Of a stretch of DNA of 64,000 nucleotides, positions 51,347 through 60,556 are shown piece after piece; the stretch's first letter is position 1; the number at the start of each line of letters is the position of its first letter. The stretch covers positions 3,019,001 through 3,083,000 of the forward strand of contig NZ_CP045420.1 in the NCBI RefSeq assembly GCF_009363795.1, read 5' to 3'. Both the position numbers and the translations under genes were made by a program. The notes under the pieces are model-generated. The model had not been told where the DNA came from. It made no database searches and saw only the letters and a list, made by a program, of their open reading frames with translations. The DNA comes from Palleronia sp. THAF1 (lineage in GTDB: Bacteria; Pseudomonadota; Alphaproteobacteria; Rhodobacterales; Rhodobacteraceae).

Positions 51347-52738
51347 TCAGTAGCGGTAGTGCTCGGGCTTGAATGGGCCTTCGGGCGTGACGCCGATATA
51401 GGCCGCCTGCTCCGCGTTCAGCTTGGTCAGCTTGGCACCGATCTTCGCCAGATGCAGCGCGGCGACCTTCTCATCCAGATGCTTGGGCAGGATATAGACG
51501 TCGTTGGTGTATTCGCCGCCGTTCTTCCACAGCTCAATCTGCGCCAGAACCTGGTTGGTGAACGAGGCCGACATCACGAAGGACGGATGGCCGGTGGCGT
51601 TGCCAAGGTTCAGCAGGCGGCCCTCGGACAACAGGATGATGCGATTGCCCGAGGGCATCTCGACCATGTCCACCTGCTCCTTGATATTCGTCCACTTGTG
51701 GTTCTTCAGGCTGGCGACCTGAATTTCATTGTCGAAGTGGCCGATGTTGCCGACGATCGCCATGTCCTTCATCGCGCGCATGTGCTCGATGCGGATGACG
51801 TCCTTGTTGCCGGTAGTGGTGATGAAGATGTCGGCGGTGTCGATCACGTCTTCCAGCAGAACGACCTCGAACCCATCCATCGCGGCCTGCAGCGCGCAGA
51901 TCGGATCGACTTCGGTGACCTTAACGCGCGCGCCGGCACCCTGCAGCGACGCGGCAGAGCCTTTGCCAACGTCGCCGTAGCCCATGACGACAGCGACCTT
52001 TCCGGCCATCATCGTATCGGTGGCGCGGCGAATACCGTCGACGAGCGACTCCTTGCAACCGTACTTGTTATCGAACTTCGACTTGGTGACGCTGTCGTTC
52101 ACGTTGATCGCCGGGAAGGGCAGTTGGCCCTTCTTCTTCAGGTCGTACAGGCGATGCACGCCGGTCGTCGTTTCCTCGGACACGCCCTTGATCTGGTCGC
52201 GCATCTTTACGAACCAGCCGGGGCTTTGCTTCATGCGCTTCTTGATCTGCGCGAAGACGGCTTCTTCTTCTTCGGACTGCGGCACTTCGATCAGATCGGT
52301 CTCGCCTTCTTCAACACGTGCGCCGAGCAGGACGTACAGCGTTGCGTCGCCACCATCGTCCAAGATCATGTTCGGGCCGTCTTCGAACTGGAACGAACGG
52401 TCCAGGTAATCCCAATGCTCGACCAGGCTTTGGCCCTTCACGGCAAAGACCGGCACACCCGACTCCGCGATCGCGGCAGCGGCGTGGTCCTGCGTGGAAA
52501 AGATATTGCACGACGCCCAGCGCACATCGGCGCCCAGCGCGGTCAGCGTCTCGATCAGAACGGCGGTCTGGATCGTCATGTGCAGCGAGCCGACGATGCG
52601 CGCGCCCTTCAGCGGCTGCGCGTCGCCATACTCTTCGCGCGTGGCCATCAGACCGGGCATCTCGGTCTCGGCGATATCCAATTCCTTGCGGCCGTAGGCG
52701 GCGAGTGAAATATCCTTGACGATGTAATCTTCTGGCAT
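51347..52738 (-). CDS. ahcY: Adenosylhomocysteinase
   Basis: A 463-residue NAD-dependent enzyme that splits S-adenosylhomocysteine into adenosine and homocysteine, clearing the by-product of the many SAM methyltransferases of the cell. Seen: [47 protein letters not shown] with the catalytic Lys and Asp, the NAD loop [19 protein letters not shown], and the C-terminal KPEHYRY. No SAH riboswitch was seen in its short leader. Confidence 0.97.
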   Translation of the reverse strand: MPEDYIVKDISLAAYGRKELDIAETEMPGLMATREEYGDAQPLKGARIVGSLHMTIQTAVLIETLTALGADVRWASCNIFSTQDHAAAAIAESGVPVFAVKGQSLVEHWDYLDRSFQFEDGPNMILDDGGDATLYVLLGARVEEGETDLIEVPQSEEEEAVFAQIKKRMKQSPGWFVKMRDQIKGVSEETTTGVHRLYDLKKKGQLPFPAINVNDSVTKSKFDNKYGCKESLVDGIRRATDTMMAGKVAVVMGYGDVGKGSAASLQGAGARVKVTEVDPICALQAAMDGFEVVLLEDVIDTADIFITTTGNKDVIRIEHMRAMKDMAIVGNIGHFDNEIQVASLKNHKWTNIKEQVDMVEMPSGNRIILLSEGRLLNLGNATGHPSFVMSASFTNQVLAQIELWKNGGEYTNDVYILPKHLDEKVAALHLAKIGAKLTKLNAEQAAYIGVTPEGPFKPEHYRY

Positions 52739-52803
52739 GATCCGGTCCTATGATAACGGAGTTGGCAGGCCCTTAGCACCGAGGGGCGATTGCCTCAACG
52801 CTC

Positions 52804-53430
52804 ATGAGCGTCGCGTTTCAGAAACGGACAGGATATATGGCGAAACAACCCCGCGCGTGGCAACGGATGCTGTCCGGTCGCAGGCTTGACCTGCTGGACC
52901 CGACGCCCGTGGATATCGAGATCGAGGATATTGCCCACGGGCTTGCGTTCGTCGCGCGCTGGAATGGGCAGACCAAGGGCGATTTCGCCTACTCGGTGGC
53001 CGAACATTCCCTACTGGTCGAGACGCTGTTCACCCGCATGGCGCGCGACGTCACACCACAGTGGCGGCTGGCGGCCCTGCTGCACGATGCGCCAGAATAC
53101 GTCATCGGGGACATGATATCTCCGGTGAAGGCGGCGGTGGGCCCGGGCTACGGCGCGCTGGATGACAGGCTGACGGCGGCGATACACCTGCGCTTCGGCC
53201 TGCCCGCGACAATCCCTGTCAAGGTGAAACGCCAGATCAAGGCAGCCGACAAGGTATCCGCATGGATGGAAGCCGTTCAGATCGCGGGCTTTTCACAATC
53301 CGAGGCGACGCGGTTCTTCGGACACCCGGATCCGGCCGTCATGGAAGGGCTAGATATCGTTCTGCGGCCGCCGAGAGACGTGCGACAAGCGTTCACCGAT
53401 CGCCACGCCGAATTGCTCGCCGAAATCTAA
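52804..53430 (+). CDS. HD-domain phosphohydrolase, YfbR-like nucleotidase
   Basis: A 208-residue HD-superfamily enzyme with metal ligands His68 (VAEHSLLV), His94-Asp95 (AALLHDAPEYVIGD), and a later Asp in KAADKVSAW. Closest to YfbR-type 5'-deoxynucleotidases, which remove phosphate from dNMPs. Starts at 52804 or at an in-frame ATG 33 bases later. It ends three bases from the convergent RTX gene. Confidence 0.83.
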   Translation: MSVAFQKRTGYMAKQPRAWQRMLSGRRLDLLDPTPVDIEIEDIAHGLAFVARWNGQTKGDFAYSVAEHSLLVETLFTRMARDVTPQWRLAALLHDAPEYVIGDMISPVKAAVGPGYGALDDRLTAAIHLRFGLPATIPVKVKRQIKAADKVSAWMEAVQIAGFSQSEATRFFGHPDPAVMEGLDIVLRPPRDVRQAFTDRHAELLAEI

Positions 53431-53433
53431 ACA

Positions 53434-54117
53434 CTACCCAAGCCAGACAAACCCGTCGTCGAACTGGATCTGCGCTACGCCGACCAGCAGGTCACTGCCC
53501 TGATCGCCGACCAGATCGGTAACGCGGACGCCGTCATCGCAGGTCTCGACCTGGAAATCACTGGCGTCACCTGCGTAAAGGGCGGTGACAAAAGCATTTT
53601 CTGCAAGGATCGTATCGTCACCCGCGCCGCCCGAAACCGTACCAGAGGCATAGCGGAACACGAACATATCGTTCCCCGCGCCGCCAGAGGTTTCAAACTC
53701 TCCGTAGGCCACGGCCACGCAGTCATCGCCAGCGCCGCCGTCTATCGTGCCGCTGGCATACCGCGCCACAATCAGATCATCGCCCGCGCCTCCAGACAGT
53801 CGAGCAGAGGCATATTCAGCGACCAGTACGTCGTTGCCCACGCCGCCGCTCAGACTGCCCGAGCCAAAGCGCAGCGCCATGCGGTCGTCGCCCGCACCGC
53901 CATCCAGTTCGAACTCTCCATAGGCAGCCGTTACAACATCGTCGCCCGCGCCTGCGTCGATATCCATTCGTCCGAACCGCGCCTCGATCCGGTCATTTGA
54001 TCCGGTGCCATCCAGCGATGCGATCGTGTGCTCTGCGCGCAAAGTCACATCGTTGGGATTCTCTTCAAAAATGAAGCAATCGGCGTTCAACCAATCGTCG
54101 ATTATGCTGATATTCAT
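53434..54117 (-). CDS. RTX-like calcium-binding protein with an 18-residue repeat
   Basis: A 227-residue protein without Sec signal. Eight repeats begin at residues 36, 54, 72, 90, 108, 126, 144 and 162, exactly 18 residues apart; each has the first half of the form (D/S)GGAGDD and a second half of the form xxARYASGT, where the second GGxGxD of normal RTX pairs is lost. The last 50 residues (SDLLVGVAQIQFDDGFVWLG) look like the end of type I secreted RTX proteins. It probably binds calcium on one side of a beta-roll and is exported; no other domain is present. Lies between the HD gene and regA. Confidence 0.82.
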   Translation of the reverse strand: MNISIIDDWLNADCFIFEENPNDVTLRAEHTIASLDGTGSNDRIEARFGRMDIDAGAGDDVVTAAYGEFELDGGAGDDRMALRFGSGSLSGGVGNDVLVAEYASARLSGGAGDDLIVARYASGTIDGGAGDDCVAVAYGEFETSGGAGNDMFVFRYASGTVSGGAGDDTILAENAFVTALYAGDASDFQVETCDDGVRVTDLVGDQGSDLLVGVAQIQFDDGFVWLG

Positions 54118-54144
54118 GGCTGTGCCTGTAATCTGTTGCGCGTT

Positions 54145-54183
54145 CCGAAACAGTTAAACCCCGCGCGCATGACTGACGCGGGG
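54145..54183 (-). terminator. Rho-independent terminator after regA
   Basis: CCCCGCG (54183-54177 read on the minus strand) and CGCGGGG (54165-54159) form a seven-bp stem with an 11-base loop, followed by TTTAACTGTTT on the minus strand. Confidence 0.65.
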
Positions 54184-54208
54184 CACAAACATGGCCATTT
54201 CAGGATGG

Positions 54209-54763
54209 TTAACGCGGGCTGCGCTTCGACAGGATGCGTTGCAGCGTGCGCCGGTGCATCGAAAGACGGCGTGCGGTTTCAGAGACGTTACGGTCACACT
54301 GCTCATAGATGCGCTGGATATGCTCCCACCGCACGCGATCTGCCGACATCGGGTTCTCTGGCGGCGGCGGCAGGTCTTCCCCGTTGGCCATCAAAGCCGC
54401 GGTAATCTGGTTCGCATCGGCGGGCTTCGACAGATAGTCGGTCGCACCGATCTTCACGGCGGCGACAGCGGTCGCGATGGCACCATAGCCGGTCAGCACG
54501 ACGATCCGCGCGTCCTCGCGCTTGGCGCGGATGGTCTCGACGATGTCCAGACCGTTGCCATCCGCCAATCGCAGATCAATGACGGCATAGGCCGGTGTCT
54601 TGCGCATCGCCTGCGCCCGCCCGTCCGCAACGCTTTCCGCCGTTTCCACGGCAAACCCACGCTTCTCCATCGCGCGGGCAAGACGTTTCAGAAACGGCTC
54701 GTCATCATCGACGAGCAGCAGTGAAGGATCGGGGCCAAGATCGAGTGCTCCGGTGTCTTCCAT
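54209..54763 (-). CDS. regA: Redox response regulator RegA/PrrA/ActR
   Basis: A 184-residue response regulator that receives phosphate from RegB and controls photosynthesis, respiration, nitrogen or carbon metabolism genes in alphaproteobacteria. Seen: receiver domain with LLLVDDDEPFL, phospho-accepting Asp63 (VIDLRLADG), LTGYGAIATAV, and YLSKPAD; then a Pro linker (LPPPPENP) and a Fis-type helix-turn-helix (NVSETARRLSMHRRTLQRIL). The ATG at 54763, with AGGTG upstream, places the phospho-Asp at 63 as in R. capsulatus RegA, which supports this start. Same strand as senC. Confidence 0.96.
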   Translation of the reverse strand: MEDTGALDLGPDPSLLLVDDDEPFLKRLARAMEKRGFAVETAESVADGRAQAMRKTPAYAVIDLRLADGNGLDIVETIRAKREDARIVVLTGYGAIATAVAAVKIGATDYLSKPADANQITAALMANGEDLPPPPENPMSADRVRWEHIQRIYEQCDRNVSETARRLSMHRRTLQRILSKRSPR

Positions 54764-54834
54764 CGAAATCACCTACAGAAATTTGTCCCAACTCAGGTAG
54801 GCGCAGCGGCAAACAGGTCAAATGACGTGCCAGC

Positions 54835-55461
54835 CTATCCCAGCTGGCATGCGATGGCGTCTGCCACCTCTTGCGACGTCTCGCCGCTGCCCGCCGCACC
54901 CGGCGCGCCCCGGAAGTAGGCGATCGTTCCGTCCTCTGGCGTGACCAGATAGCTGAAGACCGAATGGTCCATCAGGTAGGTGGCATCGTCCTCGCCACGC
55001 CGCTGCCCGTAGACGCGATAGGCCTGCATTGCTTGCCTGACCTGCGCGTCAGACCCGGTCAGCCCGATCATGTCCTCGTGCATGTATCCGGTGAACTCTT
55101 GCACGATCTCGGGTGTGTCACGCATGGGGTCTATGGTGATGAAGACCGGCGTCACGTCGATCCCCTGTTCGGCCAGCAGGTCCACCGCCTCGGCGTTGCG
55201 CGCCGCGTCGAAAGGACACACATCGGGGCAGAAGGTATAGCCGAAATAGATCAACGTGGGGCCGTCGATCACATCGGTGTTGGTCACCGTCTCGCCTTCG
55301 CCGTTCACCAGCTCGAACGGTCCGCCCAGCGCATCGAAGCCACCGGCCACGGAATTGACGTTGCAAGGATCGCCGCCCTGACGCGACCAGACGATAAGCG
55401 CGGTGCCCGCGATCAGGCATACCACACAGACGGCGGACAGGATGGCGGCAAGACGGGTCAC
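54835..55461 (-). CDS. senC: SCO1/SenC/PrrC family copper-related protein
   Basis: A 208-residue membrane-anchored thioredoxin-like protein. Seen: N-terminal anchor helix (about residues 4-25), the copper/redox motif FGYTFCPDVCPFD with Cys78 and Cys82, and His166 in YLMDHSVF. It helps deliver copper to cytochrome oxidase and modulates RegB signalling in relatives. Gene order regB (divergent), senC, regA is the classical Rhodobacter locus. Confidence 0.95.
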   Translation of the reverse strand: MTRLAAILSAVCVVCLIAGTALIVWSRQGGDPCNVNSVAGGFDALGGPFELVNGEGETVTNTDVIDGPTLIYFGYTFCPDVCPFDAARNAEAVDLLAEQGIDVTPVFITIDPMRDTPEIVQEFTGYMHEDMIGLTGSDAQVRQAMQAYRVYGQRRGEDDATYLMDHSVFSYLVTPEDGTIAYFRGAPGAAGSGETSQEVADAIACQLG

Positions 55462-55527
55462 GGCGGGCTCCGATCATGGGACAACGCCGCATTGATCCCA
55501 TATCATCCGTCGCTACAACAGGGCCTG

Positions 55528-56904
55528 ATGACACAGGCCGTACCCGATCCGCTGGACCCGCGTCTGGCCTTCAGCCGCCGCGCGGACTGGGTCCGCGTCC
55601 GTACGCTTGTCCTGCTGCGCTGGATCGCGATCGCCGGACAGATCATCGCTGTCGTGGTCGCCATGCAGCTCTTCGGTTTTTCGGTGCAGATCGGCCTCGT
55701 CACCGTCGTCATTGGTGCGGCTGCCATCACCAATCTGATGGCAACGCTGGTTTTTCCGGAGAACCGACGGCTATCCGAGCGCGAACTCGTCGGGCTGCTG
55801 GTCTTCGACATGATCCAGTTGGCGCTTTTGCTGACGCTGACGGGCGGGCTGAACAATCCCTTTGCGCTGCTGGTTCTGGCACAGGTCGCCATCGCCGCAA
55901 CGGCCCTTCCCTATCGCGCCACGATCCTGGTGTGCGTGGTCGGCATTTTGGCAACCACCTCTGTCGGATTCTTTCACGCCCCCCTACTGCTGGTCACGGG
56001 CGAGGTTTTGGAACTGCCGCCCCTATTCCAAGGCGGCTTCTGGGTCGCGATCGTGATCGGCATCACCTTCCAGGCCGGTTACGCTCACCGCGTCGCCAGT
56101 GAAGTGACGGCGATGGGCGACGCCCTGACCGCCACCCAGATGGCCCTATCGCGTGAACAAAAGCTGACGGATCTGGGCGGTGTCGTCGCTGCGACCGCCC
56201 ATGAACTGGGAACGCCGCTGGCCACCATCGCCGTTGTCTCGGCCGAACTGGTGCAAGAACTGGACGACGACGATCAGCGCGCGGACGCTCAGCTGATCCG
56301 CGACCAAGCCGAACGCTGCCGTGTGATCCTGCGAGAGATGGGGCGCGCCGGGAAGCAGGACACGCATATCCGCATCGCGCCCATGGAAAGCGTCGTTCAG
56401 GAGGCCGCCGAACCGCATCTGGATCGGGGGATCGACGTGCGGATCGAAGCGCGTGCAGAACCCGGCCACGACCCGTCGCACCCATCCGTGCATCGACTGC
56501 CAGAGATCATCCATGGCCTGCGCAACCTCGTGCAAAACGCCGTCGATTTCGCGACGACCACGGTCTGGGTCGATCTGCGCTGGTCGGAGTCGACGATTAC
56601 GATCCGTATCGCCGACGATGGGCCGGGCTATCCCCCCGACATGCTGCCGCGCCTGGGCGATCCGTTCCAGCGCCAGCGCCAACACAGTCGCGAGGAAAGC
56701 GGCAATCGGCGCAGCTATGACGGTATGGGTCTTGGCCTGTTCATCGCAAAGACGCTTCTCGAACGGTCAGGAGCCGAAACAACCTTCGCCAATGGCGTCG
56801 ACAGCCGCAGGAAGGGGGCGGTGGTGTCGGTCGTTTGGCAGCGTGATGCGATTGCAATCGCACACGATCGTCCAGCGCTTTCCGAAAATATGCCAACCGC
56901 CTGA
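55528..56904 (+). CDS. regB: Redox-sensing histidine kinase RegB/PrrB
   Basis: A 458-residue membrane kinase. Seen: six membrane helices in the first 185 residues, the ubiquinone-sensing GGLNNPF at 106-112, the H-box VVAATAHELGTPLATI with His225, the redox cysteine Cys264 in DQAERCRVILREM, and N, G1 and G2 boxes (LRNLVQNAVDFA, ADDGPGYP, GMGLGLFIAKTLLERSGA). The phospho-His is at 225, as in R. capsulatus RegB. Divergent from senC-regA over 66 bases. Confidence 0.97.
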   Translation: MTQAVPDPLDPRLAFSRRADWVRVRTLVLLRWIAIAGQIIAVVVAMQLFGFSVQIGLVTVVIGAAAITNLMATLVFPENRRLSERELVGLLVFDMIQLALLLTLTGGLNNPFALLVLAQVAIAATALPYRATILVCVVGILATTSVGFFHAPLLLVTGEVLELPPLFQGGFWVAIVIGITFQAGYAHRVASEVTAMGDALTATQMALSREQKLTDLGGVVAATAHELGTPLATIAVVSAELVQELDDDDQRADAQLIRDQAERCRVILREMGRAGKQDTHIRIAPMESVVQEAAEPHLDRGIDVRIEARAEPGHDPSHPSVHRLPEIIHGLRNLVQNAVDFATTTVWVDLRWSESTITIRIADDGPGYPPDMLPRLGDPFQRQRQHSREESGNRRSYDGMGLGLFIAKTLLERSGAETTFANGVDSRRKGAVVSVVWQRDAIAIAHDRPALSENMPTA

Positions 56905-56952
56905 AAGCGTAGCCTCGCGTTAACGGTGGTTTAACCGAATCCCGGCAATGTG

Positions 56953-58512
56953 ATGGGAGACATCGCTAGCAGGGGACTTTCCGTCGTGCTGACCGATCCA
57001 ATCACACTTGTGGCCCTCGCCGCAGCTGGCTCTGTTCTGGTCGCGCTTAGCGCCATCTTCCTGCTGATCCGCTTTGGGCTTCGCCCCGCCGCGTTCCCCG
57101 AAGTCTCTGGCCGCACGGTCTTCCTGCTGCGCCAGGACCGGGTTATCGACGCGTCGCAAGCGGGCAGTGACATTCTGGACGGCTTGGGTCCGGATGGCTG
57201 GACCGCGCAGCGCATCGTCGGCTGGTTGTCAGAGCTGTTTCCCGAACTACCGACGCACCTGTCGCAAAAGAATACGCCCCGCTCCGGCGCTTTGATCGGG
57301 CAGGACGGCATATCCCGGCTGAAGCTTGCGGCGGACGGCGACTGCCTGCGCCTTACGCTGACCAATGACGGAAACGAGCGTGTTCAAATGGACCGCATCC
57401 TGCACAACGCGATCCAGACGGAACTGGAAACCTTGCGCAGCATGACCGACACGCTGCCGATACCGGTCTGGAAATGCGATGCCTCTGGGCGCATCCTGTG
57501 GGTGAACCGTGCCTACATGGACCTGGCGGACGCCGCCGATCTGTCCTCGCAATGGCCACCGGCCCCATTGTTCGATCTGAACGGCGCGGTTCCCGGCCAG
57601 GTGCGCCGTCTGCAACTGAACGGCCGGTGGTTCGACTGTACCGTCAGCGGCATCAAGGATGGTCCCGTTGTATCTGCGGTGCCTGTAGATGACCTCGTGG
57701 CCGCGAAGAACGCCTTGGAAACTTTCAAACAGACGATGTCGCGCACCTTCGCGCAGCTGATGGTGGGCCTTGCGATCTTCGATCACGAACGAAGACTTGC
57801 AGTCTTCAACCCCGCACTGCTTGACCTTACGAAGCTGCCCATTGATGTGCTGATTGCAAAACCCTCTCTCGAGTCTTTCCTCGATGCCCTCCGCGCGCGC
57901 CAGATGATGCCCGAGCCGCGCGACTACGGCACGTGGCGGGACAAGATCATCGACGTGGAAACAGCAGCGCAAAACGGCACCTATTCCGAGCTTTGGCACC
58001 TTCCGGGCGGCAGAACCTACCGCATCACCGGGCGACCGCAGACCGATGGTGCTTTCGCCCTGTTGTTCGAGGATATCACGGCCGAGATCGATCTGACGCG
58101 TCGCTTCCGCGCCGAGATAGAGACGACGAACGCCGTCATCGACGCTCTGCCAGATGCCATCGCCGTCTTCGACGCAACCGGTACAATGACCGTCAGCAAC
58201 CAAGCGTATGACCACTTGTGGGGCACCGCGACGCAGGATCGCATTGATACGGTTTCGCTGTCAGAGGCGCAGCGCACCTGGTGCGCACGCGCTGAGATTC
58301 CGAACATCGAGGATTTGATCGCGCAGACAGTCGAGGCCAGCGCCCGACCCGCAGCGGACGTTCGGATGGATGACGGGCGACGCCTGACCGTGTCGGTTCA
58401 GAAGTTGGTCGGCTGCGCGACGATGATCCGCTTCGTTCAGCACTCTGCCGCGATCAGCACGATCATGCCCGCCCGCGCGCACGCGCAGATCGAAAGCCGT
58501 TTGAAGGCGTAA
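56953..58512 (+). CDS. Membrane-anchored multi-PAS protein without kinase domain
   Basis: A 519-residue protein: one N-terminal membrane helix (about residues 16-40), then three PAS-like units, near 45-135 (VIDASQAGSDILDGLGPDGW), 165-270 (IPVWKCDASGRILWVNRAYMDLADA) and 270-370 (LMVGLAIFDHERRLAVFNPALL), with a fourth (ALPDAIAVFDATGTMTVSNQAYDHLW) at about 395-490. No histidine kinase, GGDEF or other output follows, as the protein ends after it. It follows regB on the same strand by about 48 bases. Start uncertain (GTG at 56950 or ATG at 56953). Sensor role likely, output unknown. Confidence 0.75.
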   Translation: MGDIASRGLSVVLTDPITLVALAAAGSVLVALSAIFLLIRFGLRPAAFPEVSGRTVFLLRQDRVIDASQAGSDILDGLGPDGWTAQRIVGWLSELFPELPTHLSQKNTPRSGALIGQDGISRLKLAADGDCLRLTLTNDGNERVQMDRILHNAIQTELETLRSMTDTLPIPVWKCDASGRILWVNRAYMDLADAADLSSQWPPAPLFDLNGAVPGQVRRLQLNGRWFDCTVSGIKDGPVVSAVPVDDLVAAKNALETFKQTMSRTFAQLMVGLAIFDHERRLAVFNPALLDLTKLPIDVLIAKPSLESFLDALRARQMMPEPRDYGTWRDKIIDVETAAQNGTYSELWHLPGGRTYRITGRPQTDGAFALLFEDITAEIDLTRRFRAEIETTNAVIDALPDAIAVFDATGTMTVSNQAYDHLWGTATQDRIDTVSLSEAQRTWCARAEIPNIEDLIAQTVEASARPAADVRMDDGRRLTVSVQKLVGCATMIRFVQHSAAISTIMPARAHAQIESRLKA

Positions 58513-58551
58513 ACGCTTGAAGCCGACCGGCGCGGGGGTCATCCTGCCGCC

Positions 58552-58986
58552 ATGCCGAACCGATCCATCCACCTTCCAAACGCCGCTGCCACCGATGCGC
58601 TGGGCGAAAGCCTCGCCAGCCGACTGCAAAACGGCGACACTGTGCTTCTGTCCGGCGATCTGGGCGCGGGGAAAAGCCACCTTGCCCGAGCTACGATGCG
58701 CGCGCTCGGCGTCACCGGAGACATACCTTCGCCCACATATACGCTGGTTCAGACGTACCCTGCCAGTCCCCATGAAATCCTGCACGCCGATCTTTACCGT
58801 CTCGGCGATGCGTCCGAACTTGCCGAGCTGGGGTTGGATGATGCGATCGGGCGATGCATCTGTCTGATCGAATGGCCGGATCGGCTCGACACCAAGCCAA
58901 CTGACGCTTTTACGATCCACCTTGTGCCAAGCGGGGACGGTCGCACCGCCACACTCAGCGGCCCCGAACGACTGGTTCTCAAATGA
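58552..58986 (+). CDS. tsaE: tRNA threonylcarbamoyladenosine biosynthesis ATPase TsaE
   Basis: A 144-residue P-loop ATPase of the TsaBDE complex, needed for t6A at position 37 of ANN-decoding tRNAs. Seen: Walker A LLSGDLGAGKSHLAR, SPTYTLVQTY, HADLYRL, and LIEWPDRL. Its stop overlaps the amgK start. TsaB and TsaD are not in the window. Confidence 0.95.
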   Translation: MPNRSIHLPNAAATDALGESLASRLQNGDTVLLSGDLGAGKSHLARATMRALGVTGDIPSPTYTLVQTYPASPHEILHADLYRLGDASELAELGLDDAIGRCICLIEWPDRLDTKPTDAFTIHLVPSGDGRTATLSGPERLVLK

Positions 58987-59891
58987 TCCCCGCCGCATTT
59001 CTTGCTGCCACGGGTTGGTCCGACGCCACAGCGACCCCGCTTGCCGGCGACGCCTCTTCTCGCAGCTACACCCGATTGGCGCAAAACGGCGAAAGCGCAA
59101 TCCTGATGCGGGCCAATGGCACTCCATTGTTCCCGTTCCTGCGGGTCGCCGAACACCTGCGCGGCATCGGGCTGTCTCCTCCCACGATCCTCGCCGAAAG
59201 CGATGACATGCTGCTGATCGAGGACCTGGGCGACGCCGTCTTCGCCCGCCTCATCGCAGCCGATGCGTCCCGCGAACACCCATTGTACGAAGCCGCCACC
59301 GATCTTCTGGTTACACTGCAAAACGCGGCACTGCCGGAGTATCTTGCGCCCTATGGCCCAACCCAGATGGCCGCTGCGCTTGAGCCGTGCTGGACCTACT
59401 ACACGCGCTGCGATGGCGCCCATATCAACCGTATTTTCCGCGATCTGCTAGAGAGCCATGCCCCCGAAACCACGGCCCTTCTGCATCGCGACTATCACGC
59501 AGAGAACCTGATCTGGCTGCCCGACCGCACTGGTCCCGCCCGCGTCGGCCTGCTGGATTTTCAGGACGCCCTTGCCGGGCATCCGTCCTACGATCTCGCC
59601 TCTCTTCTGCAAGACGCGCGCCGTGACGTGTCCGCGGACCTGGAAGAGGCAATGATCGAGCGGTTCTGCACCACGACAGACTGCGATCCCGACGCCTTCC
59701 GCGCCGCTTACGCCCTGCAATCGGTGCAGCGGCACCTGCGTATCCTTGGCATCTTCACCCACCTAGCCGACGAACGCGGCAAGCCCGGATACCTGGCCCT
59801 GATCCCCCGCGTGCGTGGCTACCTGGATCGTTGCTTGGCTCACCCCGTCTGTGAATCGCTCCGCGCGCCATTGGCGGAACTCCTGCCATGA
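58983..59891 (+). CDS. amgK: AmgK-like sugar kinase (N-acetylmuramate/GlcNAc-1 kinase)
   Basis: A 302-residue aminoglycoside-phosphotransferase-fold kinase. Seen: GDASSRSYTRL in the N-lobe, LLIEDLGDAVF, catalytic loop LLHRDYHAENLIWL and LLDFQDALAG metal-binding segment. Paired by ATGA overlap with a MurU-like nucleotidyltransferase; in Pseudomonas this pair recycles N-acetylmuramate to UDP-MurNAc, bypassing fosfomycin-sensitive MurA. Recycling role is from context and family. Confidence 0.88.
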   Translation: MIPAAFLAATGWSDATATPLAGDASSRSYTRLAQNGESAILMRANGTPLFPFLRVAEHLRGIGLSPPTILAESDDMLLIEDLGDAVFARLIAADASREHPLYEAATDLLVTLQNAALPEYLAPYGPTQMAAALEPCWTYYTRCDGAHINRIFRDLLESHAPETTALLHRDYHAENLIWLPDRTGPARVGLLDFQDALAGHPSYDLASLLQDARRDVSADLEEAMIERFCTTTDCDPDAFRAAYALQSVQRHLRILGIFTHLADERGKPGYLALIPRVRGYLDRCLAHPVCESLRAPLAELLP

Positions 59892-60556
59892 GCCGCCCCT
59901 GCATGATCTTCGCTGCCGGGTTCGGCACGCGGATGGGCGCGCTGACCAAGGATCGGCCGAAGCCGATGATCAACGTCGCGGGCCAGCCACTGATCGACCG
60001 CGCCGCAGCACTTGCACGCGCGGCGGGGGCGGCACCGCTGGTCGCCAACACCCACTACCTTGCCGACCGGATCGAGCCGCACCTGCGTGACCTTGATATC
60101 GCCGTGTCGCCCGAACCGGATCTGATCCTGGACACCGGGGGTGGCCTTCGCAAAGCTTCGCCGCTGCTTGGCGCTGCAGAGGTGTTCACCCTTAACCCGG
60201 ACGCCCTGTTCACCGGTCCGAACCCTTTGACAACTTTGGCCGATGCATGGCTGCCCGACATGGGCGCCCTGCTGCTGTGCGTTCCTCTGGATCGTGCGCA
60301 CGGGCGGAAGGGAGTTGGCGATTTCGCGCTGAAAGACGGCGCGCTGACCCGCGGCGGCGACTTGGTCTACACTGGCGCGCAGATCATCGACACGCGCCTG
60401 CTCGACACCATCCCCGAACCGGTCTTCTCGCTGAACCGTATCTGGTTCGACCTTGCCGAGCGTGGCGCTCTGCACGGCGTCGTTCATCCCGGGCATTGGG
60501 CCGACATCGGACATTCCGAAGGCATTGCCATCGCCGAGGATATGCTGCGTGTTTGA
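59888..60556 (+). CDS. murU: MurU-like N-acetylmuramate-1-phosphate uridylyltransferase
   Basis: A 222-residue nucleotidyltransferase. Seen: the pyrophosphorylase signature IFAAGFGTRMGALTKDRPKPMINV, ILDTGGGLRKASPLLG, VFTLNPDALFTGP, and HPGHWADIGHSEGI at the end. Together with the AmgK-like kinase it completes a peptidoglycan recycling pair. Its end overlaps the addB start by eight bases. Confidence 0.88.
   Translation: MSRPCMIFAAGFGTRMGALTKDRPKPMINVAGQPLIDRAAALARAAGAAPLVANTHYLADRIEPHLRDLDIAVSPEPDLILDTGGGLRKASPLLGAAEVFTLNPDALFTGPNPLTTLADAWLPDMGALLLCVPLDRAHGRKGVGDFALKDGALTRGGDLVYTGAQIIDTRLLDTIPEPVFSLNRIWFDLAERGALHGVVHPGHWADIGHSEGIAIAEDMLRV

Noticed and set aside
51113-52708. Plus-strand frame of 531 codons opposite ahcY
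   Set aside because: ahcY is certain on the minus strand; the antisense product has no motif and follows the codon positions of ahcY.
52739-52803. SAH or SAM/SAH riboswitch upstream of ahcY
   Set aside because: The leader is only about 65 bases to the divergent gene and shows none of the known consensus elements.
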